Below, in pieces: positions 5,790-14,050 of a stretch of DNA of 17,038 bases (position 1 is its first letter; every line of letters starts with the position of its first letter). The notes beneath the pieces were generated by a model. That model had not been told where the DNA came from. It ran no database searches and saw nothing but the letters and a program-made list of their open reading frames with translations. A program made the position numbers and the translations under genes. Source of the stretch: DATJGF01 sp035495315 (GTDB lineage: Bacteria; Verrucomicrobiota; Verrucomicrobiia; Limisphaerales; UBA8199). The stretch covers positions 1-17,038 of the forward strand of contig DATJGF010000120.1 in the NCBI GenBank assembly GCA_035495315.1. Reading direction: 5' to 3'.

Positions 5790-8525
5790 TTATTCACAGC
5801 GGAGAGCCACCATGGGATCGATGTTGGCCGCGCGGCGGGCGGGAAACCAGCCGGCGAGAAAGGAGACACTCAAGAGGAGCGCCGTGACGGCAAGGTAAGA
5901 GATCGGATCCGCTGGCGTAATTCCGTAGAGCAAACTCGCTACGAATCTGGTTGCAATGAGCGCCGAGCCGATGCCGATGATGGTCCCGCACGCGACAAGA
6001 CCGAGTCCTTGCCGCGTGATCTGCGCCAGGACGCTGCGCCGCGTAGCACCCAAGGCCATTCGAACCCCAATGTCGCGAGTGCGTTGGGCAACTTGAAAGG
6101 CGAGGATGCCATAAAGACCAAGGCCGGTCAGCAGGAGCGCGAAGGCACTGAAGAACCCACCGAGCTCGGCGATAATCCGTTCGCGCAGCAGCAGGCGGTC
6201 GATGATTTCACTCATCGGATGCAGCTCTCTTATCTTCAGCCGCGGCTCGACCCGGGCGATAATTCGTTGGATCCCCGAGGCGAATGCGGCTGAATCACGG
6301 TCGGCGCGCAGATAGAACGTGGCGGGCATACGGATTCCACTGCCGAAATACGGGATGTAAAACTGGAGCGGAATTGAGTTGCGCAAGTTTCTGGAGTACC
6401 GAGTGTCTTTGGCGACCCCGACAATTTCCAGGCGCACCTTCGGTTCACTATTCACTGTGAAATGGCGTCCGACAGGGTTGGCAGTGCCGAAGAATCGATG
6501 GGCCATGGCCTCACCAATAATTGCGACGGTTGCGTGCTGGCCCTTGTTTTCGGGTGTGACTGGCGGCTCATCGGCGCGGGTAAACTCTCGCCCGCAGAGC
6601 AGCGGCACACGCATGGTAGGGAAGAATTGCGGCCCGGCCAGAATGGCCCAGGTTCGCATCTCCTCGCCCGGTGCCGGGGTGTAGTCCTCGACGTCGACAT
6701 CCATGCTGATGCCGTTGCCAGTTAGCAAGCCAGCGCCGCCAATGGATGCCGCCTGGATACCTGGCAGTGTTTGCAATTCAGCCAACAATCGGCGCTGCAA
6801 TGTTTCCGACTGGAGTGGATTGGGACGCCAGCGTCCCGGATCGACTGAGAACGTGATGAGATGCTCGGTATGAAAACCGAAGTCGAGCGTGCGCAGCTTA
6901 TTCAATGTGCGCGCGAAAAGGCTGGCGAAAGCGAGCAAGAGTACCGAAAGAGCAACTTGCCCGATGACCAGCAGCGGTTGCAGGCGTGCGCGCGATGGCC
7001 CGGCGACGGCAGTGCCTTGGTGTTTCATTGCCGTAACCAAATCGAGCCGACTTAATCGCCAGGCTGGAGCGAGTCCAAAAATCGCGGCCGTGATAAGTGA
7101 GGCGGCAATCGTAAAGGACAGCGCGCGATTGTCCGGCGCAAAGCTCAGAGGAGAGCCGGACTGAGAGAGGAAATTGGCCAGAAATGCCGTGCCCCCGCGA
7201 GCGAAGAGGAAGCCGAGAGCGCCTCCCATCAAGGCGAGCAGCAGGCTTTCAGTGACGAGCTGACGCACAATTCTGCTTCTGCCGGCTCCCAGCGAAGCGC
7301 GCACCGAGAATTCCCGCTCGCGAGCCTTGCCGCGGGCCAGCAGCAGCCCAGCAATATTGACCGAGGCGATTAAGAGAACCACGCCGACAGCAGCCATGAG
7401 CACCAGGAGTGGTTGGCGGAACTCGCTCCGCCCGCTGACGTAGCCAGCTCTGCCTGGACGCAATTCAAGGGACTGGCTGAGAATGCGCTCGCGTTCGGGT
7501 GCCGGGCGATTGGGGTTTTGGGCGATCTCATCTTCCAACTGACGCCGGAAGAACACAGTTACTTCGGCTTGCACCTGCTCGGGGCTGGTCCCATCGGGCA
7601 ACCGGCCAAACAACACCAGCCATGACACGCCCTCACCCAAGGGACTGTGACCCAGCGGCTGCATTTGGGAGACCAGCTGAAGCGGCCACCAAACGTCAGG
7701 GCCGACATCGGTTTGGAAGCCTATAAAACCGGATGGCATTACGCCAACAATGGTAACCGGGACATTGTCCAACTGGATCTTACGGCCGATAATCGCCGGG
7801 TCGGAGGAAAAACGCCGGCGCCATAACGCGTGACTGATCACGACGACAGGCTCGGCGGCACCGCGGCGATCATCTTCTTCGACAAACGTTCGCCCCAATA
7901 TCGGAGCCACATCCAGCACAGCGAAAAAATTTCCCGTTACCCCCTGCCCAGAAACCACCTCTGCTTCACCTTTGGAATCGCCGGCGATACATTCGCGAGG
8001 CTGCACCCGATATTGTGCCGCCGCGCAACCGGCCAATGAACTTACACCCTCTCGCAATCGTTCATAGAATGGAAACGAAAAGGTCTCCTCTTTACCGTTG
8101 GCGAGAAAGACCAGGCGGCTTGCTTTCGGCACAGGCAGAGGGCGAAACATCACCCGGTCGATAGCGGTGAAAAGCGAGGTGTTCGCCCCGATACTCAGGG
8201 CGAGGGTGAATAAAGCTACAGCCGTGAACCCTGGATGCTTGCGCAATTGACGGGCGCTATATCGAAGGTCATACCAGAGCGTTTCCAACCACGGGAGGCC
8301 GCGCTGGTCGCGATAAGACTCCTTCATAGACTCAACGCCACCCAACTTGATCATCGCCTGCCGTCGCGCCTCCTCGGGCAACATTCCTGTTCGAAGGTTG
8401 TCTTCGATGTGCATCTGGAGATGGCTCTCGATCTCGTCGTCGAGCTCCCGGTCCCTGTGGGGCTTGTTGAACAAGCCTCCTAACCTTTGAATCATTTCCC
8501 GAAGTCTGCCCATGAAATTACTCAT
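5790..8525 (-). CDS. ADOP-type FtsX/MacB-like permease, second of a tandem pair
   Basis: A 911-aa permease of the acidobacterial duplicated orphan permease type. From the ATG at 8523-8525, residues about 14-85 form the soluble permease prefix domain (LFNKPHRDREL, EEARRQAM). The first membrane helix follows (about 100-122), then a MacB-like periplasmic core. Three helices start near PLLVLMAAVGVVLLIASVNI, followed by a helix at LQPLLVIGQVALSVLLLAF, a second periplasmic core, and three C-terminal helices ending in IDPMVALRCE. That makes about eight membrane spans. No ATPase domain or gene is present, so it needs an ABC ATPase from elsewhere or has another role. The start is set by a strong GGAGG site and an 8-base overlap with the upstream paralogue (ATGAGTAA). 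Confidence 0.92.
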   Translation of the reverse strand: MSNFMGRLREMIQRLGGLFNKPHRDRELDDEIESHLQMHIEDNLRTGMLPEEARRQAMIKLGGVESMKESYRDQRGLPWLETLWYDLRYSARQLRKHPGFTAVALFTLALSIGANTSLFTAIDRVMFRPLPVPKASRLVFLANGKEETFSFPFYERLREGVSSLAGCAAAQYRVQPRECIAGDSKGEAEVVSGQGVTGNFFAVLDVAPILGRTFVEEDDRRGAAEPVVVISHALWRRRFSSDPAIIGRKIQLDNVPVTIVGVMPSGFIGFQTDVGPDVWWPLQLVSQMQPLGHSPLGEGVSWLVLFGRLPDGTSPEQVQAEVTVFFRRQLEDEIAQNPNRPAPERERILSQSLELRPGRAGYVSGRSEFRQPLLVLMAAVGVVLLIASVNIAGLLLARGKAREREFSVRASLGAGRSRIVRQLVTESLLLALMGGALGFLFARGGTAFLANFLSQSGSPLSFAPDNRALSFTIAASLITAAIFGLAPAWRLSRLDLVTAMKHQGTAVAGPSRARLQPLLVIGQVALSVLLLAFASLFARTLNKLRTLDFGFHTEHLITFSVDPGRWRPNPLQSETLQRRLLAELQTLPGIQAASIGGAGLLTGNGISMDVDVEDYTPAPGEEMRTWAILAGPQFFPTMRVPLLCGREFTRADEPPVTPENKGQHATVAIIGEAMAHRFFGTANPVGRHFTVNSEPKVRLEIVGVAKDTRYSRNLRNSIPLQFYIPYFGSGIRMPATFYLRADRDSAAFASGIQRIIARVEPRLKIRELHPMSEIIDRLLLRERIIAELGGFFSAFALLLTGLGLYGILAFQVAQRTRDIGVRMALGATRRSVLAQITRQGLGLVACGTIIGIGSALIATRFVASLLYGITPADPISYLAVTALLLSVSFLAGWFPARRAANIDPMVALRCE

Positions 8526-11190
8526 GACGAAGCGCCTCCATTGGTTCGACCTGGCTGGCGCGAAGCGCGGGAACAAAACTGGCGACGAGTGCGACGCATG
8601 ACAACAGGCCGCCGACTGCCATCAGCACGAATGGGTTATGCGCTGATACGCCGTACAGTTGGTGGGCCAGCAATCGGTCGGTCGCCCATACGATCCCACC
8701 CCCGATTGTCAAGCCGACTAATGTGGGGCGTCCTGTCTCGAATAGAACTGATCGCAGCAGCCCGCGTGGGCTCGCACCAAGGGCCAAGCGAACGCCAAAT
8801 TCATTTTGGCGTTGAGCAACCTGATACGTCACCACGCCAAAAATGCCGACGGCTGCAATGCCCAAGGCCACGGCCGCATAGGTGGTGACCATAATCATCA
8901 GGAAGCGCCGGTCGGCCACAGTCGAAGCAACGATCTCTGTCATTGTGCGCACGCCGTCTATGCGGACTCTGGCATCGGTCTGTGTCACCGCTTCACGCAG
9001 CATTGGCATTAACGCTGCAGCCGGAGTCCGTGCCCGCACCACAACCTGCGCGCCTGCAAAAGCATATTGCCAGTAGAACCGCGGCTGCGGTCTTTCCTCG
9101 AGCCGCACGTCGCGGGTGTCCTTTACCACGCCCACCACTTCGAGGATGCGATTCGGGTTCGAACCGACGGTGAAGCGGGCGCCGAGGGCCCAACGACCGG
9201 GAAACAAAAGCGCGGCCGCCGCTTCATTGAGGATGACGGTTTGCCCGTAGCCGTCGTCATTCAATTCGTCCTCGCGGAAAAATCGCCCCTCTCGCAACGG
9301 AATGCGCATCGCTTGAAAATAGTCAAACGCAACAAACGTGGCTGCGACTGATGCACGGTCCGCCTCGGGCACGGGTTGCCCGACGATCTGTGGTCGTTCG
9401 TTAAAAGTCCATTTGCCGGTTAGGGGCAGGGAGGAAATCGTGCCCACCGCCTCGACGCCCGGCAGTGCGGCCAGATGCTGACGCAAAGCCCGATACATGC
9501 GGCAGACATCGCCGTTTGTGTCGAACGGTCCGTGCGTACTCAGGTCTATCGTGAAGACCGACTGCGGCCGGTATCCAAGTTCCTGGCCGACCAACCGACG
9601 GAAGCTTTCCAGCAACAATCCGGCGGAGGTCAGTAGCACGAGCACGACTGCAATCTGACCAACCAGCAAGCCCTGCTGCCATGCCCGAATCTGTGGTCTG
9701 CCCGTCAGGCGCCTGCCGGTGTGCAACGATTCCGCTGAGTTTGCGCCAGACTGGCGCAATGCCGGCAATAACCCAAACACCAGCGCCGTCAGCAACGAAA
9801 CACCGGCCGTAAACGCGATGACTAATCCATCCACGTCCGCCTCGCGGATGAACGGCACGCTGGCGTAGGCCAGGTTGTGAATGATCCGAAGTGCGCCGGC
9901 GGCGAGCGCAATGCCCGCCGCGCCGCCGAGCAGCGCCAGTAGCAGGCTTTCCATCATGAATGCCCGAACGAGGCGCCCGCGTCCGGCGCCGAGCGCGACG
10001 CGAATGGCGAGTTCCCGCTGCCGCGTCACGCCGCGCGCGAGCAGAAGATTGGCGAGGTTGACGCAGCAGATGAGCAACACCCCAACGACGGCTGCAGCCA
10101 GCAGGGGAATGCCCGGTCGCGTCCGTCCGTGAATCTGATCGCGGAAGCTGACGACGTTGAAGCTCCAGTTTCGATTCCACTCCGGGTGCTCCAGGGCGAG
10201 GCGCTTTCCGAGCGCATCCAGTTCGGCCCGCGCCATTTCCTCGGTCACGCCAGATTTCAGCCGGCCCACCGCGGGGAACATTCTCGCGCCTCGCGAGGTT
10301 CGGTCTTCGCCGCGAGGTTCGCCCATCGGAAGCCAGAACGACTGGTGCTCCGCCTTCAAGATAGTGCCGGTTCCCAGCGCGGGTGAGCGTTCGAGAGGGA
10401 AGCGGAGCCCGGACGGGAGCACGCCCACAATGGTACGCACCTTCTGGTCTAGCCGCACGGTTTGACCCAGCACGCCGGGATTCCCGACAAACCGCGATTG
10501 CCACAGTTCGTGGCTGATGAGCACCACCGACTCGTCTCCGGCCGCTGAATCAGACGGAGAAAACATTCGTCCCAACGCTGGGCGCAGTCGCAGCGTATCA
10601 ACCAGGCTGGGCGTGACGCGCAATGCCGAAACTTCGTAGCCTTGATCACCCTCTTCCCAGATCGCGCCCGAAGCGAATGTCGCGACGGACTCGAAACTCT
10701 GGCTGGATGTTCGAATGTCTTGCATGTCCTGCCAGGAAAGCTGGTCCTCTTCGGCGCCGGTCTGGGTGTTCCGTAGTCGAATCCACATCAAGCGATCCTC
10801 GCCATCGAAACCCAAAGGCCTAAGTAGTACCGTTCGGGCAACGCTGAAGACGACCGCATTTGCACCGATTCCCAGTGCGAGGGTGAACACGGCTAGAGCG
10901 GTGAAGCCTGGATGCGTGCGCAATTGACGGGCGCCATATCGAAGGTCCTGCCAGAACGTTTCCAGCACGGGCAGGCCGCGTTGGTCTCGGTAAGCCTCCT
11001 TCGTCGATTCGATCCCTCCTAACTGGATGATCGCCTGCCGACGCGCCTCGTCGGGCAACATTCCCAGCCGAAGGTTGTCTTCGATGTGCATCTGAAGATG
11101 AGTCTCGAGCTCATCCTCGAGTTCCCGGTCTCTGTGGGGTTTGTTGAACAAGCCACCCAACCTCAGAATCCAGCCTCGCAGCTTTCTCAT
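8518..11190 (-). CDS. ADOP-type FtsX/MacB-like permease, first of a tandem pair
   Basis: An 890-aa permease of the same architecture as its downstream neighbour. It has the soluble prefix domain (residues about 8-82), one helix (about 96-117), a MacB-like periplasmic core, and helices near 362-385, 410-433 and 455-477. Another helix lies near 506-528, then a second core, and the last three helices lie near 763-788, 821-837 and 854-875, before the conserved tail VEPMEALRHE. The motif ELAIRVALGAGRGRLVR marks the FtsX cytoplasmic coupling loop, repeated near the end as EFGVRLALGASPRGLLR. The start at ATG 11188-11190 has AAAGG six bases upstream; a TTG eight codons earlier is less likely. The two permeases are very alike in the prefix region but clearly diverged afterwards. 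Transported substrate unknown. Confidence 0.92.
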   Translation of the reverse strand: MRKLRGWILRLGGLFNKPHRDRELEDELETHLQMHIEDNLRLGMLPDEARRQAIIQLGGIESTKEAYRDQRGLPVLETFWQDLRYGARQLRTHPGFTALAVFTLALGIGANAVVFSVARTVLLRPLGFDGEDRLMWIRLRNTQTGAEEDQLSWQDMQDIRTSSQSFESVATFASGAIWEEGDQGYEVSALRVTPSLVDTLRLRPALGRMFSPSDSAAGDESVVLISHELWQSRFVGNPGVLGQTVRLDQKVRTIVGVLPSGLRFPLERSPALGTGTILKAEHQSFWLPMGEPRGEDRTSRGARMFPAVGRLKSGVTEEMARAELDALGKRLALEHPEWNRNWSFNVVSFRDQIHGRTRPGIPLLAAAVVGVLLICCVNLANLLLARGVTRQRELAIRVALGAGRGRLVRAFMMESLLLALLGGAAGIALAAGALRIIHNLAYASVPFIREADVDGLVIAFTAGVSLLTALVFGLLPALRQSGANSAESLHTGRRLTGRPQIRAWQQGLLVGQIAVVLVLLTSAGLLLESFRRLVGQELGYRPQSVFTIDLSTHGPFDTNGDVCRMYRALRQHLAALPGVEAVGTISSLPLTGKWTFNERPQIVGQPVPEADRASVAATFVAFDYFQAMRIPLREGRFFREDELNDDGYGQTVILNEAAAALLFPGRWALGARFTVGSNPNRILEVVGVVKDTRDVRLEERPQPRFYWQYAFAGAQVVVRARTPAAALMPMLREAVTQTDARVRIDGVRTMTEIVASTVADRRFLMIMVTTYAAVALGIAAVGIFGVVTYQVAQRQNEFGVRLALGASPRGLLRSVLFETGRPTLVGLTIGGGIVWATDRLLAHQLYGVSAHNPFVLMAVGGLLSCVALVASFVPALRASQVEPMEALRHE
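8535..8539 (-). promoter_or_regulatory. Ribosome binding site of the second permease, inside the first gene
   Basis: GGAGG on the minus strand lies nine bases before the ATG at 8523-8525. It is encoded within the ATG-GAG codons of the tail motif PMEALR of the upstream permease. Together with the ATGAGTAA overlap this indicates translational coupling. Confidence 0.75.
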
Positions 11191-11471
11191 GCGTGACCTT
11201 TGGTGCAATCGCAATTATCGCTTGGTTTCATTCCCGTTTCCTCGAGTTCATTTTACGCGCGCGGGACCGCCCAGAGCCGCCCGTTTTCGCGCGGGATTAT
11301 CAAGCGGCCTGCTCGGCGAGCGGGCCCGACCATTTATGAGATAGGTTCCAGCTAACGCCTTTGAGCCGGCAATTGGATCCGCAAGGGCCCATTTCTTTGG
11401 CGAATGCTTTTGATATTGGAATCCCATAGGAGATCGATTCAAATCCGCCTTATTATGGAAACAGTTGTTGT
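11191..11471. other. Structured intergenic region between padR-like gene and permeases
   Basis: 281 bases without a convincing gene. At 11306-11326 there is a 9-bp stem (GGCC-T-GCTC with GAGC-G-GGCC, one G-T pair) closed by GGC. Upstream of the permeases on the minus strand, TCCCGCGCG occurs twice and GGGCGG occurs twice within about 50 bases (near 11258-11300). An open frame at 11248-11475 has composition unlike a protein and no recognisable domain. The region may hold the leader or operator of the permease operon. Confidence 0.4.
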
Positions 11472-11810
11472 TCACGCGATTTTTGGTTTAAGGAAACGAG
11501 CCAGAATGGCGGCCATCTGTTCCCACTCCTGCGTTTCCTTTTCGATCTGCCTCCTGCCCGCACGGGTCAGCTGGTAATACTTCGCCTTTCGGTTGTTATC
11601 CGAAATGCCCCACGCAGAACTGATGTATCCCTCCTGTTCGAGTTTGAGCAGGGCCGGATAAAGTGTGCCGTAATTGACGGACAAGAGGTCGGCACTGGTT
11701 TGCTCGATCCTGCGCGCAATACCGTACCCATGCAAAGGCCCGGTGCGTTCCAGAGTTTTCAAGATCATCAGCGCCAATGTCCCTTGCCAAACATCAGGCT
11801 TGGTGCTCAT
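11472..11810 (-). CDS. PadR-family transcriptional regulator
   Basis: A 112-aa winged-helix protein of the short PadR subfamily. It begins with DVWQGTLALMILKTL, carries PLHGYGIARRIEQ (about 25-37) and VNYGTLYPALLKLEQEGYI (about 45-63) as the recognition helix region, then RKAKYYQLTRAGRR (about 74-87) as the wing. A short C-terminal helix for dimerisation follows. PadR genes commonly sit beside ADOP permeases in Acidobacteria and Verrucomicrobia, so control of the downstream permeases is the natural inference. The gap to the first permease is 281 bases. No ribosome site precedes the ATG, and an in-frame TAG at 11826-11828 rules out an upstream start. Confidence 0.93.
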   Translation of the reverse strand: MSTKPDVWQGTLALMILKTLERTGPLHGYGIARRIEQTSADLLSVNYGTLYPALLKLEQEGYISSAWGISDNNRKAKYYQLTRAGRRQIEKETQEWEQMAAILARFLKPKIA

Positions 11811-11816
11811 GGGACA

Positions 11817-11832
11817 GAGGTTAACCTACCTC
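11817..11832. promoter_or_regulatory. Possible autoregulatory operator before the PadR gene
   Basis: The palindrome AGGTTAACCT (11818-11827) lies 7 bases before the PadR start codon and is nested in GAGGTTAACCTACCTC. A site this close to the start would suit self-repression. It does not match the classic ATGT-N8-ACAT PadR box. Confidence 0.3.
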
Positions 11833-11955
11833 ATATTGGAAAGCAATAGGAAAGTTCGTGTGCCTACTAGATCGGCGATTCGCGAAGAAATCTGCGCGAC
11901 CGACCAACGAGCCTTGCCCCGCCGGTAACAACCAAAGCGACCCCTGAGCCTGAGC

Positions 11956-12801
11956 TCAGCCCTTCTCAATGGGGGCGCCGACGACATTGCCGTACTCAGT
12001 CCAGCTGCCGTCGTAGTTCTTAACATTCTTGAGACCGAGCAGATAGGTGAGCACGAACCAGGTGTGGCTCGAGCGCTCACCGATGCGGCAATAGGCAATG
12101 GTATCCCGGTTGGGATCGATGCCTTTTTGTTGCAGATAGATTTTTTCCAGTTCTTCGGGGGCTTTGAAGGTGCCATCGGGATTGACGGCCGTGCTCCAGG
12201 GGATGCTCTTTGCGCCCGGGATATGGCCGCCGCGCTGCGCAGTCTCAGACATACCGGGAGGGGCGATGACTTTTCCGCTGAACTCGTCCGGGCTGCGGAC
12301 ATCGACGAAATTCCAGTTGCCTTTTTGCGCCTCAAAAACCTGGGGCAACATCGCGCGGAGCTCCAGATGGGGTTCGGTGACGCGATAAGCCGCGGGCGTG
12401 ACTTTCGGGACTTCAGTAGTCATCGGTTTATCACTTTCATTCAACCACTTGACCCGGCCGCCGTTCATCAGGCGCACCTCTTTGTGGCCGTACATCTTGA
12501 AAAGCCAAAAACCGTAGGCGGCGAACCAATTATTATTGTCTCCGTATAGAATCACGGTGTCGTTGGGGGAAATGCCCGCACCGCCGACGAGTTTTTCGAA
12601 AGCGTCACGGCTGATGATGTCGCGCCGAAGCTGGTCCTGGAGCTGGGTTTGCCAGTTGAAGCCGACGGCGCCCGGGATGTGGCCGGCTTCGTAGGCTTTG
12701 GTATCGACGTCGATTTCAACCAATTTGAGGCCCGGCTTGCCAAGATTCGCCTTGACCCAATCAGTGTCGACGAGGGTTTCGGGATGTGCATAACGTGCCA
12801 T
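11956..12801 (-). CDS. Thiosulfate sulfurtransferase with two rhodanese domains
   Basis: A 281-aa tandem rhodanese. The N-terminal domain (about 1-125) has the structural motif HIPGAVGFNW but Asp88 in YGDNNNW where the active domain has Cys, so it is non-catalytic, as is normal. The C-terminal domain (about 150-281) has FVDVRSPDEFSGK, GGHIPGAKSIPW and the active loop CRIGERSSHTW with persulfide Cys238. The CRIGERS loop and the tail NVKNYDGSWTEYGN match the CysA2/SseA type that moves sulfane sulfur from thiosulfate to an acceptor. The ATG at 12799-12801 is preceded by AAGGA at a 7-base spacing; an upstream TTG at 12834 is rejected. The gene follows the PLP enzyme by 29 bases and is probably co-transcribed with it. 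Confidence 0.95.
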   Translation of the reverse strand: MARYAHPETLVDTDWVKANLGKPGLKLVEIDVDTKAYEAGHIPGAVGFNWQTQLQDQLRRDIISRDAFEKLVGGAGISPNDTVILYGDNNNWFAAYGFWLFKMYGHKEVRLMNGGRVKWLNESDKPMTTEVPKVTPAAYRVTEPHLELRAMLPQVFEAQKGNWNFVDVRSPDEFSGKVIAPPGMSETAQRGGHIPGAKSIPWSTAVNPDGTFKAPEELEKIYLQQKGIDPNRDTIAYCRIGERSSHTWFVLTYLLGLKNVKNYDGSWTEYGNVVGAPIEKG

Positions 12802-12808
12802 GTGCTGT

Positions 12809-12813
12809 TCCTT
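12809..12813 (-). promoter_or_regulatory. Ribosome binding site setting the sulfurtransferase start
   Basis: AAGGA on the minus strand lies seven bases before the ATG at 12799-12801, in the 29-base gap after the PLP enzyme gene. Confidence 0.65.
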
Positions 12814-12830
12814 TCTCGGTTGCTTATGAG

Positions 12831-13805
12831 TCAAACAGTGGTCCCGGCGGCCAGGCCGGGGATATGTTTCACCATGTTGGATGTGTATTTAAAAATATTG
12901 TCGGGAAAGACCATCACGCCGAACCCGTTTTTGTCACGGTTCACAATTCGCAGCGCGCCCTCGAGGATGAGGCCCGAGCTGGGCCCCGCCAACAGTCCCT
13001 CGTTCTGGCAAAGCTGCAAGGCGCGTTCGTAAGCGATTTTAAAATCGATCTCCAAAATGTCATCGATCAGCGAACGATCAAATAATTTGGAAACCTCGAG
13101 CTGCGCGACGTTGCGCAAGCCGGGCACGTCATGGCCTTCGGTGGGCTGAACGGCGATGATCTTTAAATCGGGCTTTTGTGTGCGCAGGAAACGCCCAGTG
13201 CCGGTGACGGTGCCGCAGGTGCCGAGTGAGACGAACAAATGGGTGATTTTGCCGGCGGTTTGCCGCCAGATTTCGGGACCAGTCGTGCGAAAATGGGCTT
13301 CCACGTTCCGCTCGTTTTCGTACTGATTCGGCATCGCATATTTGTGGCTGGAGGCCTTGGCGTGCGTCTTGGCAATATTAATCGAGCCTTCGCCCAGGCC
13401 CGGCGCCGGGCAAAGCTCATCCGTGATTACGTCCAGTTCCGCCCCGGCGATTTTCAGCAGGATTTTCTTCTCCAGCGGGACTTTGTTGGGGACGACCGCC
13501 CGCATGTGATACCCGCGGGCGCGCGCCATCGCGGCGAGGCTGATGCCGGTGTTGCCGGAGGTCGGCTCGACAATGCCGCGCTGGCCGCCGATTTCCTTTT
13601 TCGATTCCAGTTCGCAAAGCATCGCCCACGCAGCGCGGTCCTTGACCGAGCCGAACGGGTTCAGCCACTCCAGTTTGGCGTACAGGGGAAAATCGGGAGC
13701 CGAATTGAGGCGGTTGAGGCGGACCATGGGCGAGGGATTCTCCTCGTTGGGGAGCATTTCGAATACATTGTCGTACACCCGCGACTTATGATCCATATTA
13801 GGCAT
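12831..13805 (-). CDS. PLP-dependent cysteine synthase family protein (CysM/CBS-like)
   Basis: A 324-aa fold-type II PLP enzyme. The Schiff-base lysine is Lys55 in NPFGSVKDRAA. The substrate loop is EPTSGNTGISLA (80-91), the phosphate loop is GTCGTVTGTGRF (194-205), and the serine near the PLP ring nitrogen is in AGPSSG (272-277). It lacks C-terminal CBS domains. Family members form cysteine from O-acetylserine or O-phosphoserine with sulfide, or S-sulfocysteine with thiosulfate; the motifs do not settle which. It carries no obvious CysE-binding feature. The ATG at 13803-13805 and another three codons later both lack a clear ribosome site. Being followed by a thiosulfate sulfurtransferase suggests sulfane sulfur or thiosulfate as the sulfur source. 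Confidence 0.93.
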   Translation of the reverse strand: MPNMDHKSRVYDNVFEMLPNEENPSPMVRLNRLNSAPDFPLYAKLEWLNPFGSVKDRAAWAMLCELESKKEIGGQRGIVEPTSGNTGISLAAMARARGYHMRAVVPNKVPLEKKILLKIAGAELDVITDELCPAPGLGEGSINIAKTHAKASSHKYAMPNQYENERNVEAHFRTTGPEIWRQTAGKITHLFVSLGTCGTVTGTGRFLRTQKPDLKIIAVQPTEGHDVPGLRNVAQLEVSKLFDRSLIDDILEIDFKIAYERALQLCQNEGLLAGPSSGLILEGALRIVNRDKNGFGVMVFPDNIFKYTSNMVKHIPGLAAGTTV

Positions 13806-14050
13806 AGTAAGGGGCCGTCCCGGAATTACAAGAGAACAGACGTGCGGAGGAAGAGCACGTCGTTCACAGGTTAAGGTGTTAAAACGCTAAAACCGGCCGA
13901 GGAGCCTCGAGTTTTCGCTTTTGCTCCGCTTTCCATCGTTAACCTTTCTATCGCTGTAACGTGCTCCATTCGACAGACAAAAATAGTATACAAAGCGGAT
14001 GTCGAGAAGATAGGCTCATGACACGAATCGAACCAACTTAAAACCCATCT
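13806..14050. other. Divergent intergenic region of the sulfur genes
   Basis: This 245-base gap separates the minus-strand PLP enzyme/rhodanese operon from the plus-strand flavoprotein gene, so it should hold both promoters. I find no -35/-10 pair of good spacing; TATACA near 14008 is the best -10 candidate for the plus strand. No riboswitch-like structure was recognised. Confidence 0.4.

Noticed and set aside
9401..10504. Long open frame (367 codons) on the minus strand inside the first permease gene
   Set aside because: It is very Arg/Gly-rich with no domain and lies wholly within the permease in another frame; the permease has clear family motifs throughout.
5790..11190. Complete MacAB-type export system
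   Set aside because: No ATP-binding domain (Walker A or signature motif) was found, and the adaptor is only a broken fragment; only orphan permeases are present.
11248..11475. 75-codon frame between the PadR gene and the permeases
   Set aside because: No start signal, no known domain, and composition dominated by Ala/Arg/Pro at the end; treated as non-coding leader.
13239..13874. Plus-strand frame of 211 codons opposite the PLP enzyme
   Set aside because: Antisense to a gene with all PLP-enzyme motifs; the product resembles no family.
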